A DNA stretch of 64,000 nucleotides, from positions 1 to 64,000 of the forward strand of contig CADADN010000004.1 in the NCBI GenBank assembly GCA_902786665.1, given 5' to 3'. The notes beneath the pieces were generated by a model, which saw nothing but the letters and a program-made list of their open reading frames with translations, ran no database searches and was not told where the DNA came from. The position numbers and the translations under genes are program-made. Positions 1 to 7,675 of this stretch are shown here, piece after piece. Numbering within the stretch: position 1 is the stretch's first letter; each line of letters starts with the position of its first letter. This DNA comes from an uncultured Prevotellaceae bacterium. GTDB taxonomy: Bacteria > Bacteroidota > Bacteroidia > Bacteroidales > Bacteroidaceae.

Positions 1-140
1 ACCGCCGCCCCTGCTGCCATCCTGAACGATGGAAGCGAAGACACAACAGACACCGCCGCCCCTGCTGCCATCGACACCAACGAAAGCGACACCGCCGCCC
101 CTGCTGCCATCCTGAACGATGGAAGCGAAGACACAACAGA
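1..140 (+). repeat. In-frame direct repeats
   Basis: A unit of about 84 bases starting at 1 recurs at about 85-138, and its first part occurs a third time near 49. The repeats keep the reading frame and so lengthen a Thr/Asp/Ala-rich protein tract. Confidence 0.6.
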
Positions 141-279
141 CACCACCGACGCAACAGGAACCGACACCGCCGAAAGCGACACCGACACCGCCGAAAGCAA
201 CGACGCCCCCACGACCGCCCCGACAGGCCCCGCCCTTGGGCTTTCGGCTGCCGCCTGCGTGTTTTTCCCTATAATATAG
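1..279 (+). CDS. C-terminal end of a low-complexity protein (partial)
   Basis: The first frame is open from the left edge and stops at TAG 277-279. The 92 visible codons are rich in Thr, Ala, Asp, Pro and Glu and contain an in-frame direct repeat: the segment starting at base 1 recurs near base 85, with a shorter copy near base 49. The last residues are more hydrophobic. The composition resembles the Ala/Thr/Asp-rich linker of the next gene, so it may be the tail of a related protein. Function is unknown and the start is outside the window. Confidence 0.5.
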   Translation, partial: TAAPAAILNDGSEDTTDTAAPAAIDTNESDTAAPAAILNDGSEDTTDTTDATGTDTAESDTDTAESNDAPTTAPTGPALGLSAAACVFFPII

Positions 280-325
280 ACACCATAAAATAACACCGAA
301 TTTTCAATTTTACCAATAAAAACGG
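268..325 (+). promoter_or_regulatory. Leader element (TATAATATAG family), copy 1
   Basis: The core TATAATATAG is followed by an A/C-rich stretch containing CACCGAATTTTCAATTTTAC. Related copies lie at 353-421, 2773-2808, 3308-3394, 4357-4401, 6216-6289, 9903-9943 and 12207-12262, all between genes in the first 12.3 kb. The TATAAT-like core suggests a promoter or processed leader, but no standard Bacteroidetes TAnnTTTG box is present in it. Confidence 0.45.
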
Positions 326-352
326 CCGGGCAACATCGGCGACACCGCCGCC

Positions 353-439
353 GCATTATAGACCCTCCAAAATTTCACCGATTTTCCAATTTTACTGATA
401 AAACAACCAGGCCGACAACGGCCACAAAAAATTAAAATT
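353..439 (+). promoter_or_regulatory. Leader element copy 2 with hairpin before the J-domain gene
   Basis: The element starts with ATTATAG and CTCCAAAATTTCACCG. It ends in a small hairpin (GGCC-gacaac-GGCC, 412-425) followed by an A-rich run directly up to the ATG at 440. The same plan (hairpin, then CACAAAA, then start codon) precedes the genes at 3395, 5193 and 6290. It is probably a translated-gene leader used in place of a Shine-Dalgarno sequence. Confidence 0.45.
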
Positions 440-2740
440 ATGAAATACTTTGCAAACATCAAGACCGCCGAGGAGTTAAGAAAAGTTTACCGTGAATTAT
501 GTTTAACTCTTCACCCCGACCGCGGCGGCAACGAGGAAGATTTTAAAGCTATGCAAGCCGAGTTTGAAAGCCTGAAGGCCGCATTTATGAACGGCACCGC
601 CGGCACATCGTACACCTACACCAACGCCCACACAGAGACCGCGGAGGAACGCCGCCAACGCGAGGAAGAAGAACGCCGCGAGCGTGAAGCGTGGGCACGC
701 TGGGAGGAAGAAGAACGGAAAGCCCGCGAGGAGGAAGAACGCCGCGAGCGTGAGCGCATAGAGAAAGCAAAGGAGGAGAACCGGCGCAAGGTGGCAGAGT
801 GGGCCGGCCGCCTGGAGCGTGTGAACAACGCCGGCCGCCGCGCGTGGGACTTCGCCGACAAGAAAGCCGCCGCCGCTTTCGTGGCCACCACAAAACGCAA
901 TATAAAAGCCGTGATAAATCACTACTTCCCCGGCCTTAACGTCAAAATCAAGATTTCCGGCCGCATCTGGCGAGAAAATTTTGAAATAGTCTGGGAAGAC
1001 GGGCCGAGCGTGCCAGAAATGCGGGCAATAAAAGAATTATACTATTTTATCCCATCAAATTACGTCAGCGACCCTTACGCCGATTATGGCGACTACAAAA
1101 GCAACGAAGGCACGGCACCATGGCGCGAGGCATACGGCCAAGCCCTGGGCGACTGCACCGACATTGATTTTACACGCACACTTAGCGACGACGCACAGAA
1201 ACAAGCGGAGGAGATCGCCGGCGGCATCTTCGCCAACTGGAGCAACGCGGACAAATACGGCAAATTTGCGGCCACCCTTGACGAATGGATCAATTTTGCA
1301 AAAGCAATGGGCGCAAAGGTTAACGAGTGGGGGAGCGTTGATTTATACGCCGTCGGCCTCGGTTGGACTCGCTTTGCATCCGAAGACATGCGCGACGACA
1401 ACGGGCACGACGTGGCAAAATTTTACACTTCAGCCGTAAGGCGTGAACTTTACGACCGCGCGACGGTGTCAGTTACGCCAAAAGACGAAGCACCCGTATT
1501 TGTGCCGGCATACGGCCCCGCGTATAAGGCAATTAAAAAGGCTCTCGGCGGCAATACTTTTTGCACCTACGGCAAGAATACAGAAAAAGAACTAACTATT
1601 TTGGAAGCCGCCGAAATGCTCGCACGCGGCGAATCTGTCACAATCGGAAAGTTATACGCCTACGAAGGCAAAAAATATGTTAGCGGCTTAAGCCGTGGCG
1701 GATACAAGACACAGACCAAACGCGCGGAGAAATACGCCGCCGCCGGCATCATCCTCGAGGGGACAAATTACAATACTTACGGCAGCGTGATAGCCACGGG
1801 CATAAAGCCCGAAACACTGGAAGCACTGCGCCAGGAGGCCGCCGACATCGAGAGACAGCGCGAAGAATGGAACCGCGCACAGCAGGAAGGCAACGACCAC
1901 AAGGCCACAGAAAACGCCCACAAGCGCACGAAAGCCGACAAGACAACCAACAACACCACCGACACGCCCGACACCGACGAAGCACCCGCTGACGGGCTGC
2001 AACTAGTGGAGATCGCCGGCGGCGTCGCCGTCGTGGGCGACAGTCGCACCACCTATAAAAACCGCAAGGCAATAAAGGCACATGGCGCACGCTGGAACCG
2101 CGACGCCCAACAATGGCAAGCCACCGACCCCGCCGACGTTGCCACCCTCCGCGCCTGGTTTGGTGTTGCTGATGACAGCAGCACCCCCGAAAGCGAAACA
2201 ACCGCCACAAATGCCCCACAATCGACGCAAACGGGCGAAGCGGGCGACACCACCACCGGCACCACTGAAAGCGCACAGGGCGCACAGGAAGCCCCCGAAA
2301 GCGACGCCGCCACCGTTGGCGACGGTTCCACCGCCGCCGCCGATCTACCCCCACTGGTGGAAGCCTTTGCAAACCTTTTCCGCATCATCGCCGACACGAT
2401 GACAGAGGCGAAAAAATACGATGGCGTGACCATTTCCGCCGACACCTTAGAACGCTGGCGCACAGAGACCGCCACGGGTACCAAATGCGCCGCCGCCCAA
2501 CTGTCTGAGGTGTGCGCCTGTCTTGGGTGCCTCACTCCTGACAACCGCCGCGAGTTTGACGCCCTCGGCGTTATCTTCTGGACTCTCGCCGAGCAACTTC
2601 ACCAGGGCTTCAACCCTGAGACCATCGCCCCGGCCATCGAATACGCCCGCGGGCAACTGTTCGACCTGATAGACCGCACGCAGCGCCCCAACCAGGCCGC
2701 CGCCGTCAGGGAGGCCACCGACCACAGGGACGCCGCCTAA
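440..2740 (+). CDS. J-domain protein with DUF5710-like C-terminal segment
   Basis: This 766-residue protein begins with a J domain (residues 1-50) that keeps the HPD tripeptide at 25-27, so it could recruit and stimulate a host Hsp70 (DnaK). Residues about 65-135 form a highly charged Glu/Arg coiled coil. The middle has no family I can name. Near residue 555 the segment AIKAHGARWNRDAQQW resembles the DUF5710 motif found in many mobile-element proteins. Between these lie Thr/Asp/Pro/Ala-rich linkers like those in the partial gene to the left. The start at 440 follows the A-rich leader. J-domain proteins on phages and plasmids can redirect host chaperones to replication or assembly; which applies here cannot be told. 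Confidence 0.75.
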   Translation: MKYFANIKTAEELRKVYRELCLTLHPDRGGNEEDFKAMQAEFESLKAAFMNGTAGTSYTYTNAHTETAEERRQREEEERREREAWARWEEEERKAREEEERRERERIEKAKEENRRKVAEWAGRLERVNNAGRRAWDFADKKAAAAFVATTKRNIKAVINHYFPGLNVKIKISGRIWRENFEIVWEDGPSVPEMRAIKELYYFIPSNYVSDPYADYGDYKSNEGTAPWREAYGQALGDCTDIDFTRTLSDDAQKQAEEIAGGIFANWSNADKYGKFAATLDEWINFAKAMGAKVNEWGSVDLYAVGLGWTRFASEDMRDDNGHDVAKFYTSAVRRELYDRATVSVTPKDEAPVFVPAYGPAYKAIKKALGGNTFCTYGKNTEKELTILEAAEMLARGESVTIGKLYAYEGKKYVSGLSRGGYKTQTKRAEKYAAAGIILEGTNYNTYGSVIATGIKPETLEALRQEAADIERQREEWNRAQQEGNDHKATENAHKRTKADKTTNNTTDTPDTDEAPADGLQLVEIAGGVAVVGDSRTTYKNRKAIKAHGARWNRDAQQWQATDPADVATLRAWFGVADDSSTPESETTATNAPQSTQTGEAGDTTTGTTESAQGAQEAPESDAATVGDGSTAAADLPPLVEAFANLFRIIADTMTEAKKYDGVTISADTLERWRTETATGTKCAAAQLSEVCACLGCLTPDNRREFDALGVIFWTLAEQLHQGFNPETIAPAIEYARGQLFDLIDRTQRPNQAAAVREATDHRDAA

Positions 2741-2772
2741 AATGGCGGTCCCTGGGGCATTTTTAGAAATTT

Positions 2773-2808
2773 TCCTATAATATAGAACTTCCAAATTTTC
2801 ACCGAATT
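2773..2808 (+). promoter_or_regulatory. Leader element copy 3
   Basis: CCTATAATATAG is followed by TTCCAAATTTTCACCGAATT, ending directly at the ATG of the next gene (2809). This is the shortest complete copy of the family and defines its core. Confidence 0.5.
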
Positions 2809-3285
2809 ATGAAAACAGAGAATGAAAACGCCGCCAACATTGGCAGCATGACCGACCGCGAGCAACGCGCACGCCGCATCGCATCCGTTATCTTGTCGCA
2901 AATTAAGGTGGGAGCCGCCGCCAATATCTTGCAATCGTGGGGCATGGAGAAGCCAGCCGCCATCATCATGGGCGACGTGTGCGGTCTTGTCTTCCATGTG
3001 CGCGGACTGATCCACACCGGGCGCGTCATCGTCGCCCTGAACGAGGGGCGAGACCTCTACGACATCATTTTACAGGACGACCACGGCCGCGAGGCGCAAC
3101 GCATTACGGGCGTATATTGTGACGAGCTGGCCGCCCGCATTGACGCAGCCGTAGAACACCCCGACGACATGAGCGACGCGGACTACATCGCCCGACTGAA
3201 AGCGCAGGGCGACCCGCTTTTGTCGTGGCTCCTGGCGCGCCGCGAGGCAGGGCAGCCCGTTCACATCATCGAGGTGGGCGAGTAA
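2809..3285 (+). CDS. Hypothetical protein
   Basis: A 158-residue protein with no family I recognise. It lacks signal peptide and membrane segments, and its second half (about 75-150) is mixed alpha/beta in character with many acidic residues. The ATG abuts the repeated leader element, which supports the start. It sits between two other genes with the same leader, so it is probably co-regulated with them. Confidence 0.6.
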   Translation: MKTENENAANIGSMTDREQRARRIASVILSQIKVGAAANILQSWGMEKPAAIIMGDVCGLVFHVRGLIHTGRVIVALNEGRDLYDIILQDDHGREAQRITGVYCDELAARIDAAVEHPDDMSDADYIARLKAQGDPLLSWLLARREAGQPVHIIEVGE

Positions 3286-3307
3286 TCGCCCCACCTTGAA
3301 AAATTTC

Positions 3308-3394
3308 CCTTATTATAGGCCCTCCAAATTATCACCATTTTTTCAAATATACCAATAAAAACCGCCCAGGAATGGGCACAAAACCCACACAATT
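3308..3394 (+). promoter_or_regulatory. Leader element copy 4 with hairpin
   Basis: TTATTATAGG, then CTCCAAATTATCACC and AATATACCAATAAAAACC, then hairpin GCCC-aggaat-GGGC (3364-3377) and CACAAAA before the ATG at 3395. The order of parts matches the leader of the gene at 440. Confidence 0.5.
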
Positions 3395-4318
3395 ATGAAA
3401 ACAAATATCATCAACAACAACGAGAGTGCAAACCAAGTGAAGAACAACGAGCAAGCCAGAAAGCAACCGCAGGCAGTGACCGACAAAGACGGCCGCCATT
3501 GCTACGCCTTTGTTCTGTATGTAGGCGGAGAAATAAGCCGTATTCTCGCCGCTGGCTGGTGGTCAACATACAACGACGCAGAAACAACGACAAGCGGGAT
3601 GGCCGTTGCCGCTGTGGCCTTCAAAAAGACCGCCGCCGTTGTCGCCTACGAATTGCAAGACAACGACGTTTACGAGCTTATGACTACCCGGAATGTAGGA
3701 AGCCGCGACCGCCTTTGCTTCAAAATACACCGCAGCCGCATAGAGGCGGGCAAGTATATCGCCCCAACACAGGAGGAACAAAAAGAATATTTCAGCATGG
3801 GCAACAGCGACATTTACGCCGGCGCGGAATGTATGCCCGTGGGGTGGAATGAGCCGAAACACGCCGCCCGTCTGGAAGAGGGCGCGCGGGTTCTCTGCAT
3901 CCATTACGGCATATTCGGCACCATCGACCACCACAACACATGCGACGGAAAAATAACATACGTGGTGAAGTATGACGAGCCACAGAGACGCGCCGACGGT
4001 TCCACGTTCCAATTTGAGGAATACGACCGCGAGGGCATCACCACCAACTACGACCCGACAACAGGCAAGGAAATCGAAGGCAACGCGCAGCATTACCGCG
4101 AAGTGCTTTGCGCCTCCTGGTGGGGTGGCGACGACGTGCCGCGACTGTTTGAGTTTTGCGGTCAAAAATTGGTCTGCATCTGCAAGGGCGAATATTGGGA
4201 CCTCACAACCGACGACGGCAAGGGCACCCAGCACGATCTGACACTCGACGAACTGGCCGACGTGCTGGCGCAGTATTACGCCGACGAACAGAAGGCACAG
4301 GCGGGACGGGTGGCGTGA
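3395..4318 (+). CDS. Hypothetical protein
   Basis: A 307-residue soluble protein with an Asn/Gln-rich N terminus (1-30) and a Trp-, Tyr- and Cys-containing body. No catalytic motif or known domain is evident. The start follows the hairpin leader closely. A hairpin at 4337-4355 and a likely terminator at 4416-4454 follow it, so this gene ends a transcription unit. Confidence 0.6.
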   Translation: MKTNIINNNESANQVKNNEQARKQPQAVTDKDGRHCYAFVLYVGGEISRILAAGWWSTYNDAETTTSGMAVAAVAFKKTAAVVAYELQDNDVYELMTTRNVGSRDRLCFKIHRSRIEAGKYIAPTQEEQKEYFSMGNSDIYAGAECMPVGWNEPKHAARLEEGARVLCIHYGIFGTIDHHNTCDGKITYVVKYDEPQRRADGSTFQFEEYDREGITTNYDPTTGKEIEGNAQHYREVLCASWWGGDDVPRLFEFCGQKLVCICKGEYWDLTTDDGKGTQHDLTLDELADVLAQYYADEQKAQAGRVA

Positions 4319-4336
4319 CCGCCGCCCGTCCCGTCT

Positions 4337-4355
4337 GTCGCTGTAGCACAGCGAC
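4337..4355. repeat. Dispersed hairpin family B, copy 1
   Basis: Perfect 8-bp stem GTCGCTGT-agc-ACAGCGAC. Other copies are at 12634-12652 (one mismatch), 57491-57509, 58819-58837 and 58897-58915. The second base pair of the stem varies (CG or TA) with its partner. Confidence 0.6.
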
Positions 4356-4415
4356 GCCCCGTTATAAGGTCCCTGCGAAATCACCGACTTTTCCTTTCAT
4401 GATTTGAATTTGGCG

Positions 4416-4454
4416 CGCCCTGTCCGTGACGGTCAGGGCGTGTCCGCTTTTTTG
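4416..4454 (+). terminator. Rho-independent terminator candidate
   Basis: Stem CGCCCTG (4416-4422) pairs with CAGGGCG (4434-4440), followed after seven bases by a run of six T. It lies between the gene ending at 4318 and the HTH gene. Confidence 0.55.
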
Positions 4455-4465
4455 CTTCATTTATT

Positions 4466-4495
4466 TTGTTTAATCATTTATTTTGTTTATCTTTG
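4466..4495 (+). promoter_or_regulatory. Bacteroidetes-type promoter
   Basis: TTG at 4466-4468 and TATCTTTG (TAnnTTTG) at 4488-4495, spaced 19 bases apart. It lies 27 bases before the ATG of the HTH gene at 4522. Confidence 0.7.
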
Positions 4496-4521
4496 CCACG
4501 CAATTACAAAACATCGTCATC

Positions 4522-4857
4522 ATGGAAATATATCTTTATCGACTTATCGAGGAACAGGGCACCAGTATCAGCGCGATAGCCCGTGAAATGGGCGTGAGCA
4601 TCCAATACATCAGCAACGTTGCACGCGGGCAGCGTGTCTCCATCAAGATATTAGAGCGCATCGCCGACATCATCGGCGTGCCGACATGGCGTTTGCTTTG
4701 CCCGCCTGAAGACGACCCTATCACACAGGCACGGCAGCACCAGGCGCGACTATTGCAGGAACAGGAGCGCAAGCGCACAGCCACGGACGCACCCACAGCG
4801 TCGCCCACAACGGCGAAAGCACCACGGAGGAATAACTACCCCACCCCTTCAGAATGA
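4522..4857 (+). CDS. Small XRE-family HTH regulator
   Basis: A 111-residue DNA-binding protein. Residues 1-60 form a Cro/CI-type helix-turn-helix (IEEQGTSISAIAREMGVSIQ, then SNVARGQ), and the rest is a Gln/Arg/Thr-rich tail. I chose the ATG at 4522 because it follows a good promoter and gives a complete HTH domain; an upstream in-frame ATG at 4483 lies inside that promoter. It is a single-gene unit, closed by a strong terminator overlapping its stop. It probably controls nearby accessory genes or itself. Confidence 0.8.
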   Translation: MEIYLYRLIEEQGTSISAIAREMGVSIQYISNVARGQRVSIKILERIADIIGVPTWRLLCPPEDDPITQARQHQARLLQEQERKRTATDAPTASPTTAKAPRRNNYPTPSE

Positions 4858-4890
4858 GAGCCACACAGCGCAAATGTGTGGCTCTTTTTG
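4857..4890 (+). terminator. Strong rho-independent terminator
   Basis: Perfect 11-bp stem AGAGCCACACA (4857-4867) with TGTGTGGCTCT (4875-4885), loop of seven bases, followed by T-rich sequence. It begins in the stop region of the HTH gene. Confidence 0.85.
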
Positions 4891-4903
4891 TTTCTTTTTT
4901 TAG

Positions 4904-5030
4904 TCGCTGCAAGGCAGCGAGAAATCAAAACAAATTTTATACAAATTTCAACACAATGGAAAAACGTGTTATGATTTGTTCTTGTGTTGAGATTTGTATA
5001 AGATTTGTCCGGATTTCTGTGCGAAGCACA
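4904..5030. repeat. Composite hairpin element, family C, copy 1
   Basis: Two oppositely oriented hairpin heads flank an AT-rich stretch. Left head: TCGCTGC-aag-GCAGCGA (4904-4920), followed by GAAATC. Right head: GGATTTC, then TGTGC-gaa-GCACA (5018-5030). Between them, 4931-4956 pairs with 4982-5007 (26 bp, with G-U wobbles only). The 4858-5192 gap otherwise holds only a promoter and the leader hairpin. Similar elements are at 6435-6541, 21575-21602, 23299-23358 and 29066-29145. Confidence 0.65.
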
Positions 5031-5101
5031 CTCAAAACCCCTTAATTTTGTCAAGAAACCCGAAAACTTTGCACTTTTTTGAAAAATAATTCTCAAAATC
5101 C

Positions 5102-5132
5102 TTGCACGGTTAATTTATTTTGTTTACTTTTG
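5102..5132 (+). promoter_or_regulatory. Bacteroidetes-type promoter
   Basis: TTG at 5102-5104 and TACTTTTG (TAnnTTTG) at 5125-5132, 20 bases apart. A hairpin leader (GCCC-ggca-GGGC, near 5165-5176, then CACAAAA) follows before the ATG at 5193. Confidence 0.7.
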
Positions 5133-5192
5133 TATCAGAGTTTAGAACTAATTATTTTTAACCCGCCCGGCAGGGCACAAAAAAATTAAACT

Positions 5193-5936
5193 ATGATAAC
5201 AAGGAGATTTTTCGCGGTAGAGGTTTTCGACAGCACATGCAATGAGCTTGGTCACGAATCCGGCATCTATGGTCGTGGTGATTACTCATGGATCACCGAC
5301 ACGCTGAACAGCGGCAACGGCGAGTATAATATGACCGAAGAGGAAGCCAACGACGTGAAGGCCGACTTCGAGCGCATCATCAAGGAGAAAAACCTGGAGT
5401 GGGCATCGGTGGAAATCGACTCCATCGAGGTACCCGTCGCAGAGACCTTGCAGGATGTGGCCGACTACTACAACGAGGCCGACTGTCTGGACGTCGCCGA
5501 ACTGGAAGCCATGATTGAGGCAGCAGGATGGGTGAGCGATTGCGCCACCGACTGGGGCGTGTGCCACAACGACACCGAGAAGGTGATCATCAACGACGAT
5601 GGCGAAGCCGTTGTCGTACCGATGAGGAAAGACACCATCACCCTCTATCTCGTTAACATGTACGAGGCTTACATGGCAGCAGAGACAGGCATCAACGCCG
5701 TCCGCAACCTCCCCACCGACACCATCCACTACAAGCATGAGGTGCTTGAAGAGGCAGAGGTGGAACTCCCGGCAGGCTTCACCATCGAGAAGACACATGG
5801 CGAAGGTGAGGAAATCTTCAAGGGCAACGAGGCAGCCGACATGATCACCGAATACACCGATGGCAAGTATGTCACCAGCCTTGTGACATCCGACGGCATC
5901 GTAAATCTAAAAGTCTGGAACTATGGAAAAAACTAA
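5193..5936 (+). CDS. Hypothetical acidic protein
   Basis: A 247-residue soluble, acidic protein starting MITRRFFAVEVFD. No signal peptide, membrane segment or recognised domain. It has its own promoter and the hairpin-CACAAAA leader, so it may be expressed independently and strongly. Function unknown. Confidence 0.65.
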   Translation: MITRRFFAVEVFDSTCNELGHESGIYGRGDYSWITDTLNSGNGEYNMTEEEANDVKADFERIIKEKNLEWASVEIDSIEVPVAETLQDVADYYNEADCLDVAELEAMIEAAGWVSDCATDWGVCHNDTEKVIINDDGEAVVVPMRKDTITLYLVNMYEAYMAAETGINAVRNLPTDTIHYKHEVLEEAEVELPAGFTIEKTHGEGEEIFKGNEAADMITEYTDGKYVTSLVTSDGIVNLKVWNYGKN

Positions 5937-5948
5937 AAAAGCGCGGCG

Positions 5949-5968
5949 GCTACCGCCCCAATTCGGGG
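5949..5968. repeat. Intergenic hairpin
   Basis: CCGCCCC-aatt-CGGGGCGG type stem just after the stop at 5936. It may act as a terminator or mRNA-stabilising structure, although no T run follows. Confidence 0.4.
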
Positions 5969-5998
5969 CGGCCAGCCAACGACTGACAAAGTGAGCGC

Positions 5999-6226
5999 AT
6001 GGACTTCCCGCGTATCTTCATTCTGATACGCGACTATGCCGAGTCTTATTTCGTCAGTTTTGACGAGTTTCGGGCACACATTGCCGAGGTGAATTTCTTC
6101 GACCCAACCGACCGCGACACCGCCGACCTTGAAGACATCCTCACGGATGCCTGGAACTTCCTAAGCCTTCAGGAGGAGGAAGAAGAGCGACAGGCAGAGC
6201 TTTACGAAGATGATGACCTAATATAG
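5999..6226 (+). CDS. Hypothetical small acidic protein
   Basis: A 75-residue protein ending in an acidic Glu/Asp-rich helix (about 57-75). No known family. It is followed by a leader element copy and a small membrane-protein gene. Confidence 0.55.
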   Translation: MDFPRIFILIRDYAESYFVSFDEFRAHIAEVNFFDPTDRDTADLEDILTDAWNFLSLQEEEEERQAELYEDDDLI

Positions 6227-6289
6227 GCTGCATCTATAATCACCACATTTTCAACACCGCCGAGGTATCGGCACAAAAAACAAAACATC
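6216..6289 (+). promoter_or_regulatory. Leader element copy with hairpin
   Basis: CTAATATAGG, then AATCACCACATTTTCAACACC, then hairpin GCCGA-ggta-TCGGC near 6261-6274 and CACAAAA up to the ATG at 6290. It overlaps the end of the preceding gene. Confidence 0.45.
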
Positions 6290-6433
6290 ATGGATTACAA
6301 CAAGAATTACGCCAGGGAACTGCGCACAGGCCGCAGACTGGCACAATGGGTGGACCGCCACCAAAACATCATCAATGCAGCACTGGCCGCACAAGTGGCC
6401 TACATGCTCTACTACGTTTTTATATACGGATAG
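6290..6433 (+). CDS. Small hypothetical protein with hydrophobic tail
   Basis: A 47-residue protein with a basic, polar first half and a hydrophobic C-terminal half (about 28-46, including AALAAQVAYMLYYVFIY) that could sit in or on the membrane. The ATG follows the hairpin-CACAAAA leader at the usual distance, which is the main support for its being a gene. Function unknown. Confidence 0.55.
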   Translation: MDYNKNYARELRTGRRLAQWVDRHQNIINAALAAQVAYMLYYVFIYG

Positions 6434-6434
6434 T

Positions 6435-6541
6435 GCCCTGACGGGCAGAAATTCGAACAAATTTCACGCAAATCTCAACACGATGCTGAAAAGGTGTTAT
6501 AATTTGTTCCCGATTTGTTTGGATTTCTCGCCGATAGGCGA
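6435..6541. repeat. Composite hairpin element, family C, copy 2
   Basis: Left head GCCC-tgac-GGGC (6435-6446) followed by AGAAAT. Right head GGATTTC, then TCGCC-gata-GGCGA (6528-6541) followed by TTAAAAAC. The AT-rich interval shares segments such as AAATCTCAACAC with copy 1. Confidence 0.6.
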
Positions 6542-6589
6542 TTAAAAACACAAATATCACATAAAAAAACGCAAATAAAACAGAAAATC

Positions 6590-7453
6590 ATGCACACAAT
6601 GAAATTTCTCATGTTCCCTTGCTCTCTGCACAAGGTGAACTACGACATGAAGCGAGATGCAGAGTGGATTATCACTAACGACCAGAACGGTGTCCACTCC
6701 GACCTCGGAAACTGCATCATCGGCACGCGCCCGCCCTATTTCGTGGCAAAGATACACGCCTATAAGACTCAAGAGAAGCGCGACCATGTGAGAGAGCGCG
6801 ACGAGAACAACCGCGTTGCCTGGTTGAAAAGCATGGAACGCCGCGAACTGTTGGCACGAAGCGCACAGAAGGCGGGTGTGTCGGTCCGCGACTATGTGGA
6901 GTGGATGGGCGGCAACTACGACGAGGAAGAGGACGAACTTCGCATCCTCGCAAAGGTGCCCGGCCTGAACGTCTATCTGGAACTTTTGGGCGTGATGGAC
7001 GAGGAAGACACCGCTATGGAAAGATGGTGGCAGGAGACACGCGACCAGCACCCCACCGACAAAGCCATCTACGCCGCCGCCTTACAGCAACTCAACCGGG
7101 CCGCATACTTCTACCGTGCCACCACACCCAAGGGCGTACAGCGCGACATGGCTACCCAGGCCGACGACTGGCAGCCCCGCGACGACTGGCGGGAGCAATA
7201 CGACCCCGACGAGTATTTCCAACGCCCTAAGCGGCGCGGTGTCGGCTTCGATCACGTCGATACATCACGCCGCCCCACCCCATATCTGAAGCACCAGATG
7301 GATGCAGAGGAACTGGCGGAATACAACCGCCTAAAAGAGGAAGCCATGATAGAAGCAGACGTGCAAGGGCAAACGCTCTCCGCCGAAGACCTGCGCCAAC
7401 TGAAACTCACAGCAGCCGCCAACGTGGCGGCAAGGAGGATGATGGAAGGGTGA
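6590..7453 (+). CDS. Hypothetical protein
   Basis: A 287-residue protein, mostly helical and charged, with a basic C-terminal third and clusters of Trp/Arg. No known domain. I chose the ATG at 6590, just after family C copy 2; an earlier in-frame start at 6515 would lie inside that repeat. It begins a run of three or four accessory genes. Confidence 0.6.
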   Translation: MHTMKFLMFPCSLHKVNYDMKRDAEWIITNDQNGVHSDLGNCIIGTRPPYFVAKIHAYKTQEKRDHVRERDENNRVAWLKSMERRELLARSAQKAGVSVRDYVEWMGGNYDEEEDELRILAKVPGLNVYLELLGVMDEEDTAMERWWQETRDQHPTDKAIYAAALQQLNRAAYFYRATTPKGVQRDMATQADDWQPRDDWREQYDPDEYFQRPKRRGVGFDHVDTSRRPTPYLKHQMDAEELAEYNRLKEEAMIEADVQGQTLSAEDLRQLKLTAAANVAARRMMEG

Positions 7454-7523
7454 GAACTTGAACACGAATTGCCACGAACGACCCATGAATTTATCATAAA
7501 TTTTATGGCTAGTTACAACGCCT

Positions 7524-7670
7524 TTGGGAGCAGGGGAAATAGAATGTCTTCCCTACAATGATGAAAGCACCACTTTCGCCGTATGGCTTGACAGACCATT
7601 TGCAAGAGGCATCCGCCTGGAGCACTTTCTTGCCATCGACGAAAAGAATATCAAACCCGAAAAAAAGTAA
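7524..7670 (+). CDS. Possible small protein (TTG start)
   Basis: A 48-codon frame with protein-like sequence (AVWLDRPFARGIRLEHFLAI) has no ATG, but TTG at 7524 could start it. An ATG at 7505 in another frame gives only 18 residues before a stop, so a single-base change may separate start and body. It ends 5 bases before the next gene. Low certainty; it could be a remnant. Confidence 0.3.
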   Translation: MGAGEIECLPYNDESTTFAVWLDRPFARGIRLEHFLAIDEKNIKPEKK

Positions 7671-7675
7671 TTATA

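Noticed and set aside
503-922. Open frame on the - strand opposite the J-domain gene
   Set aside because: Arises from GC-rich codon usage of the real gene; sequence is low-complexity Leu/Phe/Arg and has no start context.
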